Origin: UBA6183 sp943372215
GTDB taxonomy: Bacteria > Bacteroidota > Bacteroidia > UKL13-3
NCBI GenBank assembly: GCA_943372215.1
Contig: CALRXU020000010.1
Coordinates: forward strand, 108,330-172,329
Direction of reading: 5' to 3'
Length of the DNA: 64,000 nt
The notes under the pieces are model-generated. The model ran no database searches. It saw only the letters and a list, made by a program, of their open reading frames with translations, and was not told the origin of the DNA. Each line of letters opens with the position of its first letter. The stretch's first letter is position 1. The position numbers and the translations under genes are program-made. This document shows positions 17,525 to 26,764 of this stretch, in pieces.

Positions 17525-18328
17525 TTGAAACTGCAAATTGCTTTAACCGTATGTTTTTTCGGATTCATCATTAACCTCAACGCCCAAAAGGTAGAAATAG
17601 GGATGAATGCGGGCCTTACCAACTATACTGGTGATGTTGCTCCCTCTTTGGCATTAAAGGAAACTAGGGTGGGTGCTGGTTTTTTTGCCCGATACAATTT
17701 TAACAACACTTGGGCTTTTTTGGTTTCTGCTAACCAAATGCGTATAGGTGGTAACGATGCAAACTTCGATTTTAACGCCCCAAGAAACATTAAGTTTAGA
17801 ACCAATATTACCGAGTTTGCGGGAATTTTTGAGTTTAACTACTTTAAGTACGGGTCAGGCGTTCTTGACCAACATTTTACCCCTTATGTTTTTTTAGGTA
17901 TTGGTGTTTCTTTATTTAATCCTCAAGGGGAATATAAAAACCAATGGTACGATTTGCGCAAATACGAAACAGAGGGTTCAGCCAATGCTTATGGCAGAAC
18001 CACCATAGTACTTCCAATGGGAATTGGGGTAAAATGGATGCCGAATAAGCGCACCAGCATAGAATGGAATCTTGGGTTACGCAAAACCTATACTGATTAT
18101 CTAGATGATGTAAGTAAAACCTACACCGATGTCGGTCAGCAACTGGAGCAAAAAGGGGAAGTGGCAGCAGTATTAAGTGACCCATCCATCGCTAGAACAA
18201 ATGGTGCTTTCCAGAATAAGGCAGGTTATCAAAGAGGAAACCCCAACATTAAAGATTGGTATTTTGCCACAAACATCAGTCTCACCTGGCGAATATTTAC
18301 ACGTAGTAAGTGTTCAAGATTTTATTAA
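17525..18328 (+). CDS. DUF6089-type outer-membrane beta-barrel protein, copy 2 (TTG start)
   Basis: A 267-residue paralog of the previous protein: GMNAGLTNYTGDVAPS, ARYNFNNTWAFLVSANQMRI, FTPYVFLGIGVSLFNPQGEY and the TDYLDDVSK block are shared in order. No ATG is available before the signal peptide. The TTG at 17525, 10 nt after the upstream stop, gives a well-formed signal peptide starting MKLQIALTV and ending LNAQ, so I take it as the start; the frame itself stays open upstream into the previous gene. It is the second gene of the bamA operon, 30 nt before uppS. Confidence 0.78.
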   Translation: MKLQIALTVCFFGFIINLNAQKVEIGMNAGLTNYTGDVAPSLALKETRVGAGFFARYNFNNTWAFLVSANQMRIGGNDANFDFNAPRNIKFRTNITEFAGIFEFNYFKYGSGVLDQHFTPYVFLGIGVSLFNPQGEYKNQWYDLRKYETEGSANAYGRTTIVLPMGIGVKWMPNKRTSIEWNLGLRKTYTDYLDDVSKTYTDVGQQLEQKGEVAAVLSDPSIARTNGAFQNKAGYQRGNPNIKDWYFATNISLTWRIFTRSKCSRFY

Positions 18329-18358
18329 ATTCGCCCCTTATATTTACATAAAACTGGG

Positions 18359-19105
18359 ATGACCTTAAAAAGCAATATTGACGAGAGCAAACTACCTCAA
18401 CACATTGCCATTATCATGGATGGTAATGGGCGCTGGGCTAAGGGCAGGGGCAAGTTTCGTATTTTTGGGCATCAAAATGGGGTTAAGTCGGTAAGAGAGG
18501 CCACTGAAGCCGCAGCAGAATTGGGGATAAAATACTTAACCTTATACGCTTTTTCTACTGAAAACTGGAATCGCCCCCAGTTGGAAGTTATTGCGCTGAT
18601 GGAGTTGCTGGTTTCCACCATTAGAAAAGAGACGGCAACCCTCATGAAAAACAACATTCGGTTAATGGCTATTGGCAATATGGACGATTTACCACCCAAA
18701 TGTTCTCGTGAATTAACCGCTGCCATTGAAGAAACTAAGCAGAATACAAGAATGACGTTGGTGTTGGCATTAAGTTACAGCTCTAAATGGGATATTACCA
18801 ATGCGGTTAAAGCCATTGCTGAAAAAGCCAAAAGTGGCGAGTTAGATATCAACCAGATTACACACACCACGATTGATGAACATTTATCTACTCGGGGCAT
18901 TCCTAACCCTGAACTGATGATACGAACCAGCGGTGAACATAGGATAAGTAACTTCTTATTATGGGAGCTCGCTTACAGCGAATTTTATTTTACAGATAAA
19001 CTTTGGCCCGATTTTAACAAGGAAGATTTATATGAAGCAGTGTTGAATTACCAGCAACGTGAAAGACGTTTTGGTAAAACAAGTGAACAAATAAGCAATA
19101 CATGA
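18359..19105 (+). CDS. uppS: Isoprenyl (undecaprenyl) diphosphate synthase
   Basis: A 248-residue cis-prenyltransferase that extends farnesyl diphosphate with isopentenyl diphosphate to the C55 lipid carrier for peptidoglycan and surface glycans. The diphosphate-binding motif IMDGNGRWAKGRG (Asp21 catalytic), YAFSTENWNRP, and the C-terminal LMIRTSGEHRISNFLLWELAYSE region with WPDF are all present. Its stop overlaps the bamA start (ATGA), a classic coupled pair in this phylum. Its product would also serve the glycan locus 17 kb downstream. Confidence 0.96.
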   Translation: MTLKSNIDESKLPQHIAIIMDGNGRWAKGRGKFRIFGHQNGVKSVREATEAAAELGIKYLTLYAFSTENWNRPQLEVIALMELLVSTIRKETATLMKNNIRLMAIGNMDDLPPKCSRELTAAIEETKQNTRMTLVLALSYSSKWDITNAVKAIAEKAKSGELDINQITHTTIDEHLSTRGIPNPELMIRTSGEHRISNFLLWELAYSEFYFTDKLWPDFNKEDLYEAVLNYQQRERRFGKTSEQISNT

Positions 19106-21654
19106 GGTTAAAAATATTAATAGTATTGGCTTTAATCGGCCTTCAGGGAGCTACACAAGCGCAAGCCCAGGACTCCACCGCAGCGCCTGAAATTGGCTAT
19201 ATTGATTATGGTTTCCCAAAAACTTACGAGATTGCCGGAGTAATGATATCGGGCACTACATTTTACGATAAAAATGTTTTACAAGTGCTTTCGGGCCTAA
19301 GTATTGGACAAAAAATTAGAATACCAGGTGAAGATATTGGTAAAGCCATTAACACATTATGGAAACAAAAACTTTTTGAAGATGTAAAAATAAAAGTGCT
19401 TGCCATACAAGATGATAAGATAACACTGGAAATATTCTTGAAAGAAAAGCCGCGCTTATCTACCATCAATATCAAAGGCCTTCGCAAAGGTAAAGCATCT
19501 ACCTTGCGGGATGAGTTAACCGTTAAATCAGGTCAAATTATTACGGAAAATTTAATCAATACAACCCGTAATGAGATAAAAAAATTCTATACGGATAAAG
19601 GCTTCTTAAATGCAACAGCAACATTTGAAACAATCCCGGATGATCCCAAGAAGAATACCTCTAAGCTAAGGATTACCGTAAAACGAGGGTCTAAAATTAA
19701 AATTAACAACATCAATATTATTGGCAATGTGGCTGTTACTGATAAAAAAGTGAGGCGGGCACTTAAAAAGACCAAAGAGAAAAGAAGGTTACTTGCCAAA
19801 TCAAGGTACATTGAAGCTGATTATGAAGAGGATAAGCAGAAGGTTATAGAAAAATACCTTTCAATGGGTTACCGCGATATTGAAATTTTAAAGGATAGTG
19901 TTTACCGCAATGATGATAAAACATTAAACATTGATATTACGCTGAACGAAGGTGCAAAATACTATTTCAGAGACATTAAGTTTTTGGGGAATACCAAATA
20001 CAGCACCGAAAAGTTAAATGATATTTTAAAAATTAAGCGGGGCGATATTTACAACCAATCCTTATTGGATTCGCGTTTAAATATGAGCCAAACGGAAATG
20101 GATATCAGCACCCTATATATGGATGATGGTTACCTGTTCTTCAGAATCGAACCCGTTGAAGTGTTGGTAGAAAATGATTCGATTGACCTTGAACTTAGGA
20201 TAACGGAAGGGCCTCAGGCGCGCATTAATAAAGTAACCGTATCTGGTAACACAAAAACCAGCGATCATGTTATTTTACGGGAACTCAGAACCAAACCTGG
20301 TCAGCTTTTTAGCAGAAGTGATATTACTAGGAGTTTAAGAGAGCTTGCTTCTGTTGGGTATTTCAACCCGGAAGCACTTAATGTTAATCCTGTTCCACAT
20401 CCTGAAAGTGGAACCGTAGATATTGAGTATACAGTAGAAGAAAGACCTAATGATCAGATTGAATTATCTGCGGGATGGGGAGCAAATTCTATTGTGGGTA
20501 CATTGGGCTTAACCTTAAATAATTTTTCAACCCGTAAAATGTTTGATAAAAAGGCTTGGACACCCGTGCCAAGTGGAGACGGACAACGTTTAAGTCTTCG
20601 TGCACAAACAAACGGTACGTTTTTTCAATCATACAGTGCTTCACTTACAGAGCCATGGTTGGGTGGAAAAAAACCAAATGCCCTAACTGTTTCGGTGTTT
20701 CATTCGGTGCAAAGTAATGGCTATCGTAAAGGAGAATCATTGCGTTCAGCTTTGTTTACAACAGGTTTAAGCGTTGGCCTAGCCAAAAGGTTAAGATGGC
20801 CTGATGATTACTTTGTGCTGCAGCACTCCATTAACTTACAACGATACAATAATGTATACAATGCGTTTGGTCAAAGTAATATTCCAAGTATACCTGAAGG
20901 AGTTTCAAACAGTTTAAGCTATCGGGTTATCTTATCGCGAAACTCAACTGACCAACCAATCTATCCACGCAGGGGGTCAAACATTTCTTTGTCTGTGCAG
21001 GCAACACCACCATATTCAGCATTTAATGGAAAAGATTATAGCACCATTGATGCAAGTGAACGGTACACTTGGTTAGAATTTCACAAGTGGAAATTTGATG
21101 CCACCTTCTTTACCCCAATTGTAGGTAAACTGGTAATCATGAGTCGTGCAAACTTTGGGTTTATAGGTAGTTACAATCCAAAAGTGGGGATGACACCTTT
21201 TGAAAGATTTTGGGTTGGTGGTGCTGGTCTTACTGGATTTAATTTGGATGGAAGGGAATTGATTGCCTTAAGGGGTTATCAGGATAATAGTTTAACACCA
21301 TACAATACCAATGTGGTGGAAATACAGCCGGGCGTTTATGTAGAGAGCCCTAGGCGCGAAGGTGGTACCATTTATAACAGGTATACTTTCGAAATCAGGT
21401 ATCCCATTTCATTAAACCCACAAGCAACGGTATTTCCTTTGATATTTGCAGAAGGTGGCGGGGCTTGGCTTAAATTTAAAGATTTTAACCCTTTTCAGGT
21501 ATACAGGTCGGTTGGAGCCGGGGTGCGAATATTCCTACCCATGTTTGGTATGATAGGGCTTGACTATGGCTATGGCTTTGATTTGCCTAAATACTCTACA
21601 GAGGGTCAGTTAAATAGAGGGAATTTCCACTTCTTAATCGGACAACAATTTTAA
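19102..21654 (+). CDS. bamA: Outer-membrane protein assembly factor BamA
   Basis: An 850-residue Omp85 protein that folds beta-barrels into the outer membrane. A signal peptide (ending AQAQ, about 1-23) is followed by five POTRA-like repeats (about 35-450, seen in INIKGLRKGKASTLRDEL, INIIGNVAVTDKKVRRAL, IKFLGNTKYSTEKLNDIL and VTVSGNTKTSDHVILREL) and a C-terminal 16-strand-type barrel ending in a phenylalanine. The ATG overlaps the uppS stop by 4 nt. Downstream are two Skp-like chaperones that hand it substrates. Length is usual for Bacteroidota BamA. Confidence 0.96.
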   Translation: MRLKILIVLALIGLQGATQAQAQDSTAAPEIGYIDYGFPKTYEIAGVMISGTTFYDKNVLQVLSGLSIGQKIRIPGEDIGKAINTLWKQKLFEDVKIKVLAIQDDKITLEIFLKEKPRLSTINIKGLRKGKASTLRDELTVKSGQIITENLINTTRNEIKKFYTDKGFLNATATFETIPDDPKKNTSKLRITVKRGSKIKINNINIIGNVAVTDKKVRRALKKTKEKRRLLAKSRYIEADYEEDKQKVIEKYLSMGYRDIEILKDSVYRNDDKTLNIDITLNEGAKYYFRDIKFLGNTKYSTEKLNDILKIKRGDIYNQSLLDSRLNMSQTEMDISTLYMDDGYLFFRIEPVEVLVENDSIDLELRITEGPQARINKVTVSGNTKTSDHVILRELRTKPGQLFSRSDITRSLRELASVGYFNPEALNVNPVPHPESGTVDIEYTVEERPNDQIELSAGWGANSIVGTLGLTLNNFSTRKMFDKKAWTPVPSGDGQRLSLRAQTNGTFFQSYSASLTEPWLGGKKPNALTVSVFHSVQSNGYRKGESLRSALFTTGLSVGLAKRLRWPDDYFVLQHSINLQRYNNVYNAFGQSNIPSIPEGVSNSLSYRVILSRNSTDQPIYPRRGSNISLSVQATPPYSAFNGKDYSTIDASERYTWLEFHKWKFDATFFTPIVGKLVIMSRANFGFIGSYNPKVGMTPFERFWVGGAGLTGFNLDGRELIALRGYQDNSLTPYNTNVVEIQPGVYVESPRREGGTIYNRYTFEIRYPISLNPQATVFPLIFAEGGGAWLKFKDFNPFQVYRSVGAGVRIFLPMFGMIGLDYGYGFDLPKYSTEGQLNRGNFHFLIGQQF

Positions 21655-21676
21655 GAAACGCATTAATTCTTTATTC

Positions 21677-22234
21677 ATGAAAAAACTTTTTTTATTAATT
21701 TTACTTACTGGCACTTCTTTTGTTAGTTTGCAAGCGCAACGCTTTGCTTATGTTGATACGGAGTATATTTTGGATTTATTACCAGAATATCGCTCAGCAC
21801 AAAAGCAATTGGAGCAGTTGTCTGCCGATTGGGAGAAAGAAATAGAAAAGAGGCAACAGGCAATTGATAAGATGTACAGAGACTTTAACGCGGAGCAGGT
21901 ACTGTTAACTGAGGAGTTGCGCAAGCGAAGGGAACAAGACATTAAAGATAAAGAGAAGGAGCTGAAAGATTATAGGACGCAAAAATTTGGATATGAGGGC
22001 GAGTTATTTAAAAAACGTCAAGAGTTGATTAGACCGATTCAGGATAAAGTTTTTGAAGCGGTACAAAAAATTGCAAAACAAGGGGCGCTTGATTTTATAT
22101 TTGCCAAAGGGGGGGAAATGATTATGCTATTTTCTAATGCCAAGTACGATAAAAGTGACGAGGTGCTTGCTGAATTAGGCGTTGCAGTAACCAAAAACAA
22201 AGACAATAACCAACAGAAACAAGATAAAAAATAA
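21677..22234 (+). CDS. OmpH/Skp-family periplasmic chaperone, copy 1
   Basis: A 185-residue OmpH-family protein. After a signal peptide ending SLQAQ, RFAYVDTEYILDLLPEY is the conserved head, then about 100 residues of charged, heptad-like coiled coil rich in Lys, Glu and Gln form the Skp tentacles. It should hold unfolded outer-membrane proteins in the periplasm on the way to BamA, which is encoded 22 nt upstream. The C-terminal tail is rich in Asn, Gln and Lys. The next gene is a paralog. Confidence 0.92.
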   Translation: MKKLFLLILLTGTSFVSLQAQRFAYVDTEYILDLLPEYRSAQKQLEQLSADWEKEIEKRQQAIDKMYRDFNAEQVLLTEELRKRREQDIKDKEKELKDYRTQKFGYEGELFKKRQELIRPIQDKVFEAVQKIAKQGALDFIFAKGGEMIMLFSNAKYDKSDEVLAELGVAVTKNKDNNQQKQDKK

Positions 22235-22245
22235 ACCAACATAAC

Positions 22246-22761
22246 ATGAAAAAAACAATCATCACATGGGCTATAGCAATAGCCGCTTTATTTGGCAGTA
22301 ATTTTGCCAATGCACAAAACAAGTTCGCTTATATTGATTTTCAGGAATTAATGCAGTTGATGCCTGAGTACAAAAAAGCATCAACCGATATGGAAGCATA
22401 CGGAAAAACCTTACAAGATGAATTGAAAAAAATGAGTGAGGAGTTTGACGCTAAACTTGCCAAGTACCAAAAGGAGCAAGCCACTATGGGCGATGCTATT
22501 AAGGATTTACGGGAGAAAGAACTGCGTGATATGCAAACCCGTATTCAAGAGTTTCAGGAATCAGCTCAGGAAAATGCCAGAAAAAAGGAGCAAGAGTACT
22601 TAAAGCCGATTATTGAAAAAGCCAAAACAACCATTGCAACCGTAGCAAAAGAAGGTGGTTATGGATATGTATTTGATAGCAGCCCGGGAACACCGTTGCT
22701 TTACAAGCCTGAAGGTGATAACATCATGGGTCAGGTTAAAAAGAAACTTGGAATATTATAG
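22246..22761 (+). CDS. OmpH/Skp-family periplasmic chaperone, copy 2
   Basis: A 171-residue paralog of the previous gene, 11 nt downstream. The signal peptide ends NANAQ; KFAYIDFQELMQLMPEYKKA is the conserved head and residues about 45-130 form a long charged coiled coil. The C-terminus (GYGYVFDSSPGTPLLYKPEGDN) matches the usual Bacteroidota OmpH ending, which is less clear in copy 1. It is the last gene of the bam operon and is followed by a strong terminator. Confidence 0.93.
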   Translation: MKKTIITWAIAIAALFGSNFANAQNKFAYIDFQELMQLMPEYKKASTDMEAYGKTLQDELKKMSEEFDAKLAKYQKEQATMGDAIKDLREKELRDMQTRIQEFQESAQENARKKEQEYLKPIIEKAKTTIATVAKEGGYGYVFDSSPGTPLLYKPEGDNIMGQVKKKLGIL

Positions 22762-22764
22762 ATT

Positions 22765-22795
22765 AAAAGGCCTCGGATATCCGAGGCCTTTTTTT
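22765..22795 (+). terminator. Rho-independent terminator after the bamA-ompH operon
   Basis: AAAAGGCCTCGG, loop ATAT, CCGAGGCC followed by seven T. The 8-bp GC-rich stem with flanking A and T tracts can work in both directions and separates the operon from the convergent lnt gene. Confidence 0.92.
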
Positions 22796-22809
22796 ATTCT
22801 CCCAGGTAA

Positions 22810-24429
22810 TTATTGGAGTTGATTCCTTTTAAACAGAAGTCCGAATAGAATAAAGCATGTAAATAAAACGGCTGCTTCGTTAATTAAATCCCCGTTTCTT
22901 ACATAAAAAGTAAGTTGGTTGTTTAATAGAATAGTTTCTTTCAGCGCAGTTGGTACCCACCAGCCACTTTTCTGCAGTATGGTTCCTTCGTCAGTAATAA
23001 ATCCGCTAATACCAGTGTTGGCGCTTCTGGCAATATACCGCCTGGTTTCAATGGCCCTCAATCGCGCATAAGCAAAATGTTGTTTAAATCCTGGCGTATT
23101 GCCCCACCATCCGTCATTGGTAATAATGCACAGTAATGAAGCATTTCGTTTAACATATTCAGTTATGTATTGCCCAAAAATGCTTTCATAACAAATAATA
23201 GGGGCAACGCTCAAGGTACTATTTACGTTAAAATTAACAGGCTCTTTGCTTATGCCTAAACTGCCCGATGTTCCACCCAAATCAATGGCATATTTTTCAA
23301 CGTACTTTAATACAGAAGAAAACGGCAATCTTTCCACGCCAGGAACCAATTTACTTTTATGGTAAATACCAATGGTTGTGTCGTTCGGCACAATAAACAT
23401 GGACGTATTGTAGGAATCATAAAACTTCCCTGGGTCATATTCCCTAGCCGTTTCAGAAACTTTTTCGTGCTCTAGGTATTCCTTATAAGAGTCAGCTCCT
23501 GTTAAAATGGAAACAGTTGGATGTTTTTGCAAAAATTGACGCATCAGAAAAATGGTTTCTTCTTGCTGCAAATAGCGCTCGTTAAGGCTACCAACCAAAG
23601 CAGTTTCAGGAAATGCAATTAACTGAACGGTAGAATCCATGATAGAATCAGCAAGGTGAAGCATGTTCAATGTTTGCTGATAAGGCGATATTCCGCTAAA
23701 CTTATCCTTATAGGGGTCTACATTGGGCTGTATTACAACAACTTTTGCACTTATTCTTTTCGATTGATTTACTGAGGAACGAAAATCGGTAAGTACATAA
23801 TAAGACAGAAAAAGTACGGCAAACACCTGAAAAAAGAGCAGGTTAAAAATATGTCGGGCCCTTTTCTGTTTGTCAAGGTCTTTAAACAAGATAGTCAAGT
23901 TAAATACACTTTTATTCACCCACAATACCCATAATGTGCCTCCAGCAACACCTGTATACTCATACCACTGCACCATCCAAGGTTGGTCGGCAAATACATT
24001 CCCCAGGGTTAACCAGGTCCAAGTGCCATCCCAACGGTAGTGAAAATACTCAAAGGTTAACCAAGCCCAGATAAATGGCCATATTTTTAAGGGGCCAACT
24101 GATCTTTTATTGGTGAAAAACAACACCATATAAGGCAGGTTCATTAACAAGCTGTTTAGCACAAATGCAGCAACAGAACCCCCTTTGCTCGCGTTCCATA
24201 CCCACCAGGTGGTGCAAACATTAAAAATAAGGAAAGCAAAAAATCCGTACAAAAAAGCGAACCCAGCACTTAGTTCGTTCTTTTTAATTTCGTTAATAAT
24301 GTAAAATAAAGGCACAAATCCCACAAACACCAAGGGTAATAACCACATTGGTAGCCAGGAAAGACTCAGTAAAATGCCAGCAACAGCCGCAAACAGGGTA
24401 AGTTTTAAGTGGATGTTTAAACGATTCAT
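22810..24429 (-). CDS. lnt: Apolipoprotein N-acyltransferase
   Basis: A 539-residue inner-membrane enzyme that adds the third acyl chain to lipoproteins. The N-terminal half has about six membrane helices; the C-terminal nitrilase domain shows the catalytic Glu275 in IAFPETALVG, the Lys of YHKSKLVPG and the Cys of IICYESIFG. IITNDGWWGNTPG and the RRYIARSANTGISG block are also typical. A last hydrophobic helix (about 510-530) closes the protein. It converges on the bam operon and diverges from the PorV/PorQ-like gene. lgt, which acts first in the same pathway, lies 2.3 kb away. Confidence 0.95.
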   Translation of the reverse strand: MNRLNIHLKLTLFAAVAGILLSLSWLPMWLLPLVFVGFVPLFYIINEIKKNELSAGFAFLYGFFAFLIFNVCTTWWVWNASKGGSVAAFVLNSLLMNLPYMVLFFTNKRSVGPLKIWPFIWAWLTFEYFHYRWDGTWTWLTLGNVFADQPWMVQWYEYTGVAGGTLWVLWVNKSVFNLTILFKDLDKQKRARHIFNLLFFQVFAVLFLSYYVLTDFRSSVNQSKRISAKVVVIQPNVDPYKDKFSGISPYQQTLNMLHLADSIMDSTVQLIAFPETALVGSLNERYLQQEETIFLMRQFLQKHPTVSILTGADSYKEYLEHEKVSETAREYDPGKFYDSYNTSMFIVPNDTTIGIYHKSKLVPGVERLPFSSVLKYVEKYAIDLGGTSGSLGISKEPVNFNVNSTLSVAPIICYESIFGQYITEYVKRNASLLCIITNDGWWGNTPGFKQHFAYARLRAIETRRYIARSANTGISGFITDEGTILQKSGWWVPTALKETILLNNQLTFYVRNGDLINEAAVLFTCFILFGLLFKRNQLQ

Positions 24430-24532
24430 ACAACCCGAATTTTACGCAACTTTATACTTTTAAAGGCAACTTCCAAATAATCATTTTTTAACAATGCAAA
24501 TCGTAAAAAATGCCTTTTATTTGTCTGATTAA

Positions 24533-25537
24533 ATGCGAGCAATAAAATACTTAATATGTTCATGTGCTTTTTGGGCTTTTCAGGCTCAGGCACAAATATT
24601 ACCCTCGTTTGGTGATTCCCGCAGTGGAAGCACTGGTATGCAGTTTTTAAAAATAGCACCAGATGCAAGGTCGTTAAGTTTGGGTGGAGCCTATGTGGCT
24701 ATGGCCAATGATGTATCTGCCATGTTTTGGAACCCCGCTGGAATTACTGGGGTAGATACCGGAAAAGTGAATATACAAATTTCAAACACCCGATATTTTG
24801 GAGATATTGCTTCCAACTATGCAGGCGCTGTAGCAAAAGTAGGTAAGTTATCTTATTTGGGTATTCAGGTTTTTAGCATGAATTATGGAAGCATGAAAGA
24901 AACTACCGAATTTGACCCAAATGGAACAGGAAGAACCTTTGCTGTAAGCAACTATTTTATTGGGTTAACTTATGCAAAGATATTAACCAATAATTTCAGT
25001 TTTGGTGTAAATGGAAGGTACGCCAACGAAGGTTTTCCAGGGGTTACGGTACACAATGTGTTGTTTGATTTGGGATTAAAATATGATATCGGACTTAAAA
25101 ATGCTCGTTTTGGGGTTAATTTCAGCAATTTTGGATTAAACGTAAACCCAGAAGGCAGGGCTCAGGTACTTAAATTTAATGGCCCAACGGACATCAATAA
25201 TTTTACAACGGTTACAGTTCCTGGCATATTTAGATTAGGTGCAGCTATTGACCCATTAATTGGTAAAAAACACAATGTAACGTTGGCGGCTCAATTAAAT
25301 CACCCAACTGACAACAATGAAACATACTCTTTTGGTGGTGAATACACCTACAAAAAAGTATTTTATGGGAGAGTGGGTTATGAATTTGCAAGCGATGAGC
25401 GCTACAGGACACCTTCAGCCGGGGCAGGACTCAAGCTTCGCAGGAACTTTGGTGGCTTAACTATAGATTATGGCTATTTAGCAAAAAATAGGTTGGGCAG
25501 CTTACACAGGATTACATTAGGCATTTGCATTAGATAA
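24533..25537 (+). CDS. PorV/PorQ-family outer-membrane protein
   Basis: A 334-residue barrel protein. The signal peptide (ending AQAQ) is followed by GMQFLKIAPDARSLSLGGAYVAMANDVSAMFWNPAGI, the hallmark head of PorV/PorQ proteins, which are related to FadL-type barrels. In type IX secretion PorV shuttles cargo from the translocon to the attachment complex. With a T9SS cargo protein at 11.3 kb, a role in that system is plausible, but the family also has members of unknown role. The next gene starts 9 nt later and encodes a beta-propeller lipoprotein, so the two probably form an operon. Confidence 0.85.
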   Translation: MRAIKYLICSCAFWAFQAQAQILPSFGDSRSGSTGMQFLKIAPDARSLSLGGAYVAMANDVSAMFWNPAGITGVDTGKVNIQISNTRYFGDIASNYAGAVAKVGKLSYLGIQVFSMNYGSMKETTEFDPNGTGRTFAVSNYFIGLTYAKILTNNFSFGVNGRYANEGFPGVTVHNVLFDLGLKYDIGLKNARFGVNFSNFGLNVNPEGRAQVLKFNGPTDINNFTTVTVPGIFRLGAAIDPLIGKKHNVTLAAQLNHPTDNNETYSFGGEYTYKKVFYGRVGYEFASDERYRTPSAGAGLKLRRNFGGLTIDYGYLAKNRLGSLHRITLGICIR

Positions 25538-25546
25538 ACACAACGC

Positions 25547-26761
25547 ATGGTTAAAGGTTATATCACATTTGTTTTAGGATTGGCTTTATTGGCGGCATCG
25601 TGTGGCCAAAAGGAGGATGACCAAACTAAAGATATTTTTGCGCAAGGTAAAATAGATCCCAATCTAGTACCAAGCAGTATAGGTTATGTGCCCTTATTTC
25701 CTTTTTTTACCAATTTTATTAAACCGGTTGATGTATATGTAGGTTTTGATGAGCTTATCTATGTAGTGGATGCAAAAGGGTTGAACATTCTAGACTTAAA
25801 AGGTAATGTTGCTCAAGTTATTCCAATACCCGGAGCCACGGATGTAACGCAAGACAGGCGTTTACATACTTATGTGTTGGGCCGCGTAAATGATCCATTG
25901 TTGGGCAATCGTGCTGCGGTTTATCACCTTGTAAATACAGCATCAGGTAATTATACCATTGTTGACACCTTAATACATCCAATTAACGATGCTTCCAGGG
26001 CAACTACCGCAAATAGGGGAGCAGATGATGAAGCAGTGCAATTTACAGGCATAGCCACTTTGCACGATAACACCGTTTATTTAACCAGAACAGGCCCAAG
26101 AAACGATCCCAACTCTTTTGTTAGACCAGATAATGGGGTGTTGGTGTATGATGCTGAAGGCGAAAATACAGGGTTTGCCCAAGGGTTAAATCCCAATAAT
26201 TCTAGCTTAAAGTCTGTATTGGGAATTTCATCCATTGCTACGTACTCAGCCCCTCCTCAGCGTATTCAAGGAATGAGTACGTCAAAAAACTTTCTAATTA
26301 CACAAATTGACCAATCACAATTGGTTGAATTCCGTGCATTAATGATTAGCGTATTTGACGATCCGGAATTGGGTACACAATACACCGAAACTACCAAGTT
26401 ATTGGATTTTGACCAAAGCAAGGCCAATAAGTTTTTATACCAAAGTTTTAGGTTTAAAAAGCCTGAGGATTGTTATATCGCTCCCGATAATTTAGGTTAT
26501 ATGTTTGTTGTGGATAGCGAAACGGATTCATTGTATGTATTTACCCAACAAGGGTATGAGGGCGTAAATCCTCCTGCTAATTCAGGGCTTACCAAACAAG
26601 TTATTGTTTCTTTTGGGGGTAAATCTCCTGATGGAAATTCATCTGGGCCATTTAATTTCGATGATCCTTCAGGTGTTTGTTACCACAGAAGAGCCATTTA
26701 TGTAGCGGATAAGAATAACAATAGAATTTGCCGTTACGTATTAAGCAACGACTTAGAGTAA
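25547..26761 (+). CDS. NHL-type beta-propeller lipoprotein
   Basis: A 404-residue protein with a lipoprotein signal (lipobox AASC, Cys19). Repeats of the kind LIYVVDAKGLNILDLKGNV, LGYMFVVDSETDSLYVFTQQG and AIYVADKNNNRICRYVL are those of NHL/six-bladed propellers. No enzyme motif is seen; such proteins usually mediate protein contacts at the cell surface. It lies directly behind the PorV/PorQ-like gene, so a partnership is suggested. It ends 3 nt before the convergent lgt stop. Confidence 0.78.
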   Translation: MVKGYITFVLGLALLAASCGQKEDDQTKDIFAQGKIDPNLVPSSIGYVPLFPFFTNFIKPVDVYVGFDELIYVVDAKGLNILDLKGNVAQVIPIPGATDVTQDRRLHTYVLGRVNDPLLGNRAAVYHLVNTASGNYTIVDTLIHPINDASRATTANRGADDEAVQFTGIATLHDNTVYLTRTGPRNDPNSFVRPDNGVLVYDAEGENTGFAQGLNPNNSSLKSVLGISSIATYSAPPQRIQGMSTSKNFLITQIDQSQLVEFRALMISVFDDPELGTQYTETTKLLDFDQSKANKFLYQSFRFKKPEDCYIAPDNLGYMFVVDSETDSLYVFTQQGYEGVNPPANSGLTKQVIVSFGGKSPDGNSSGPFNFDDPSGVCYHRRAIYVADKNNNRICRYVLSNDLE

Positions 26762-26764
26762 AGG

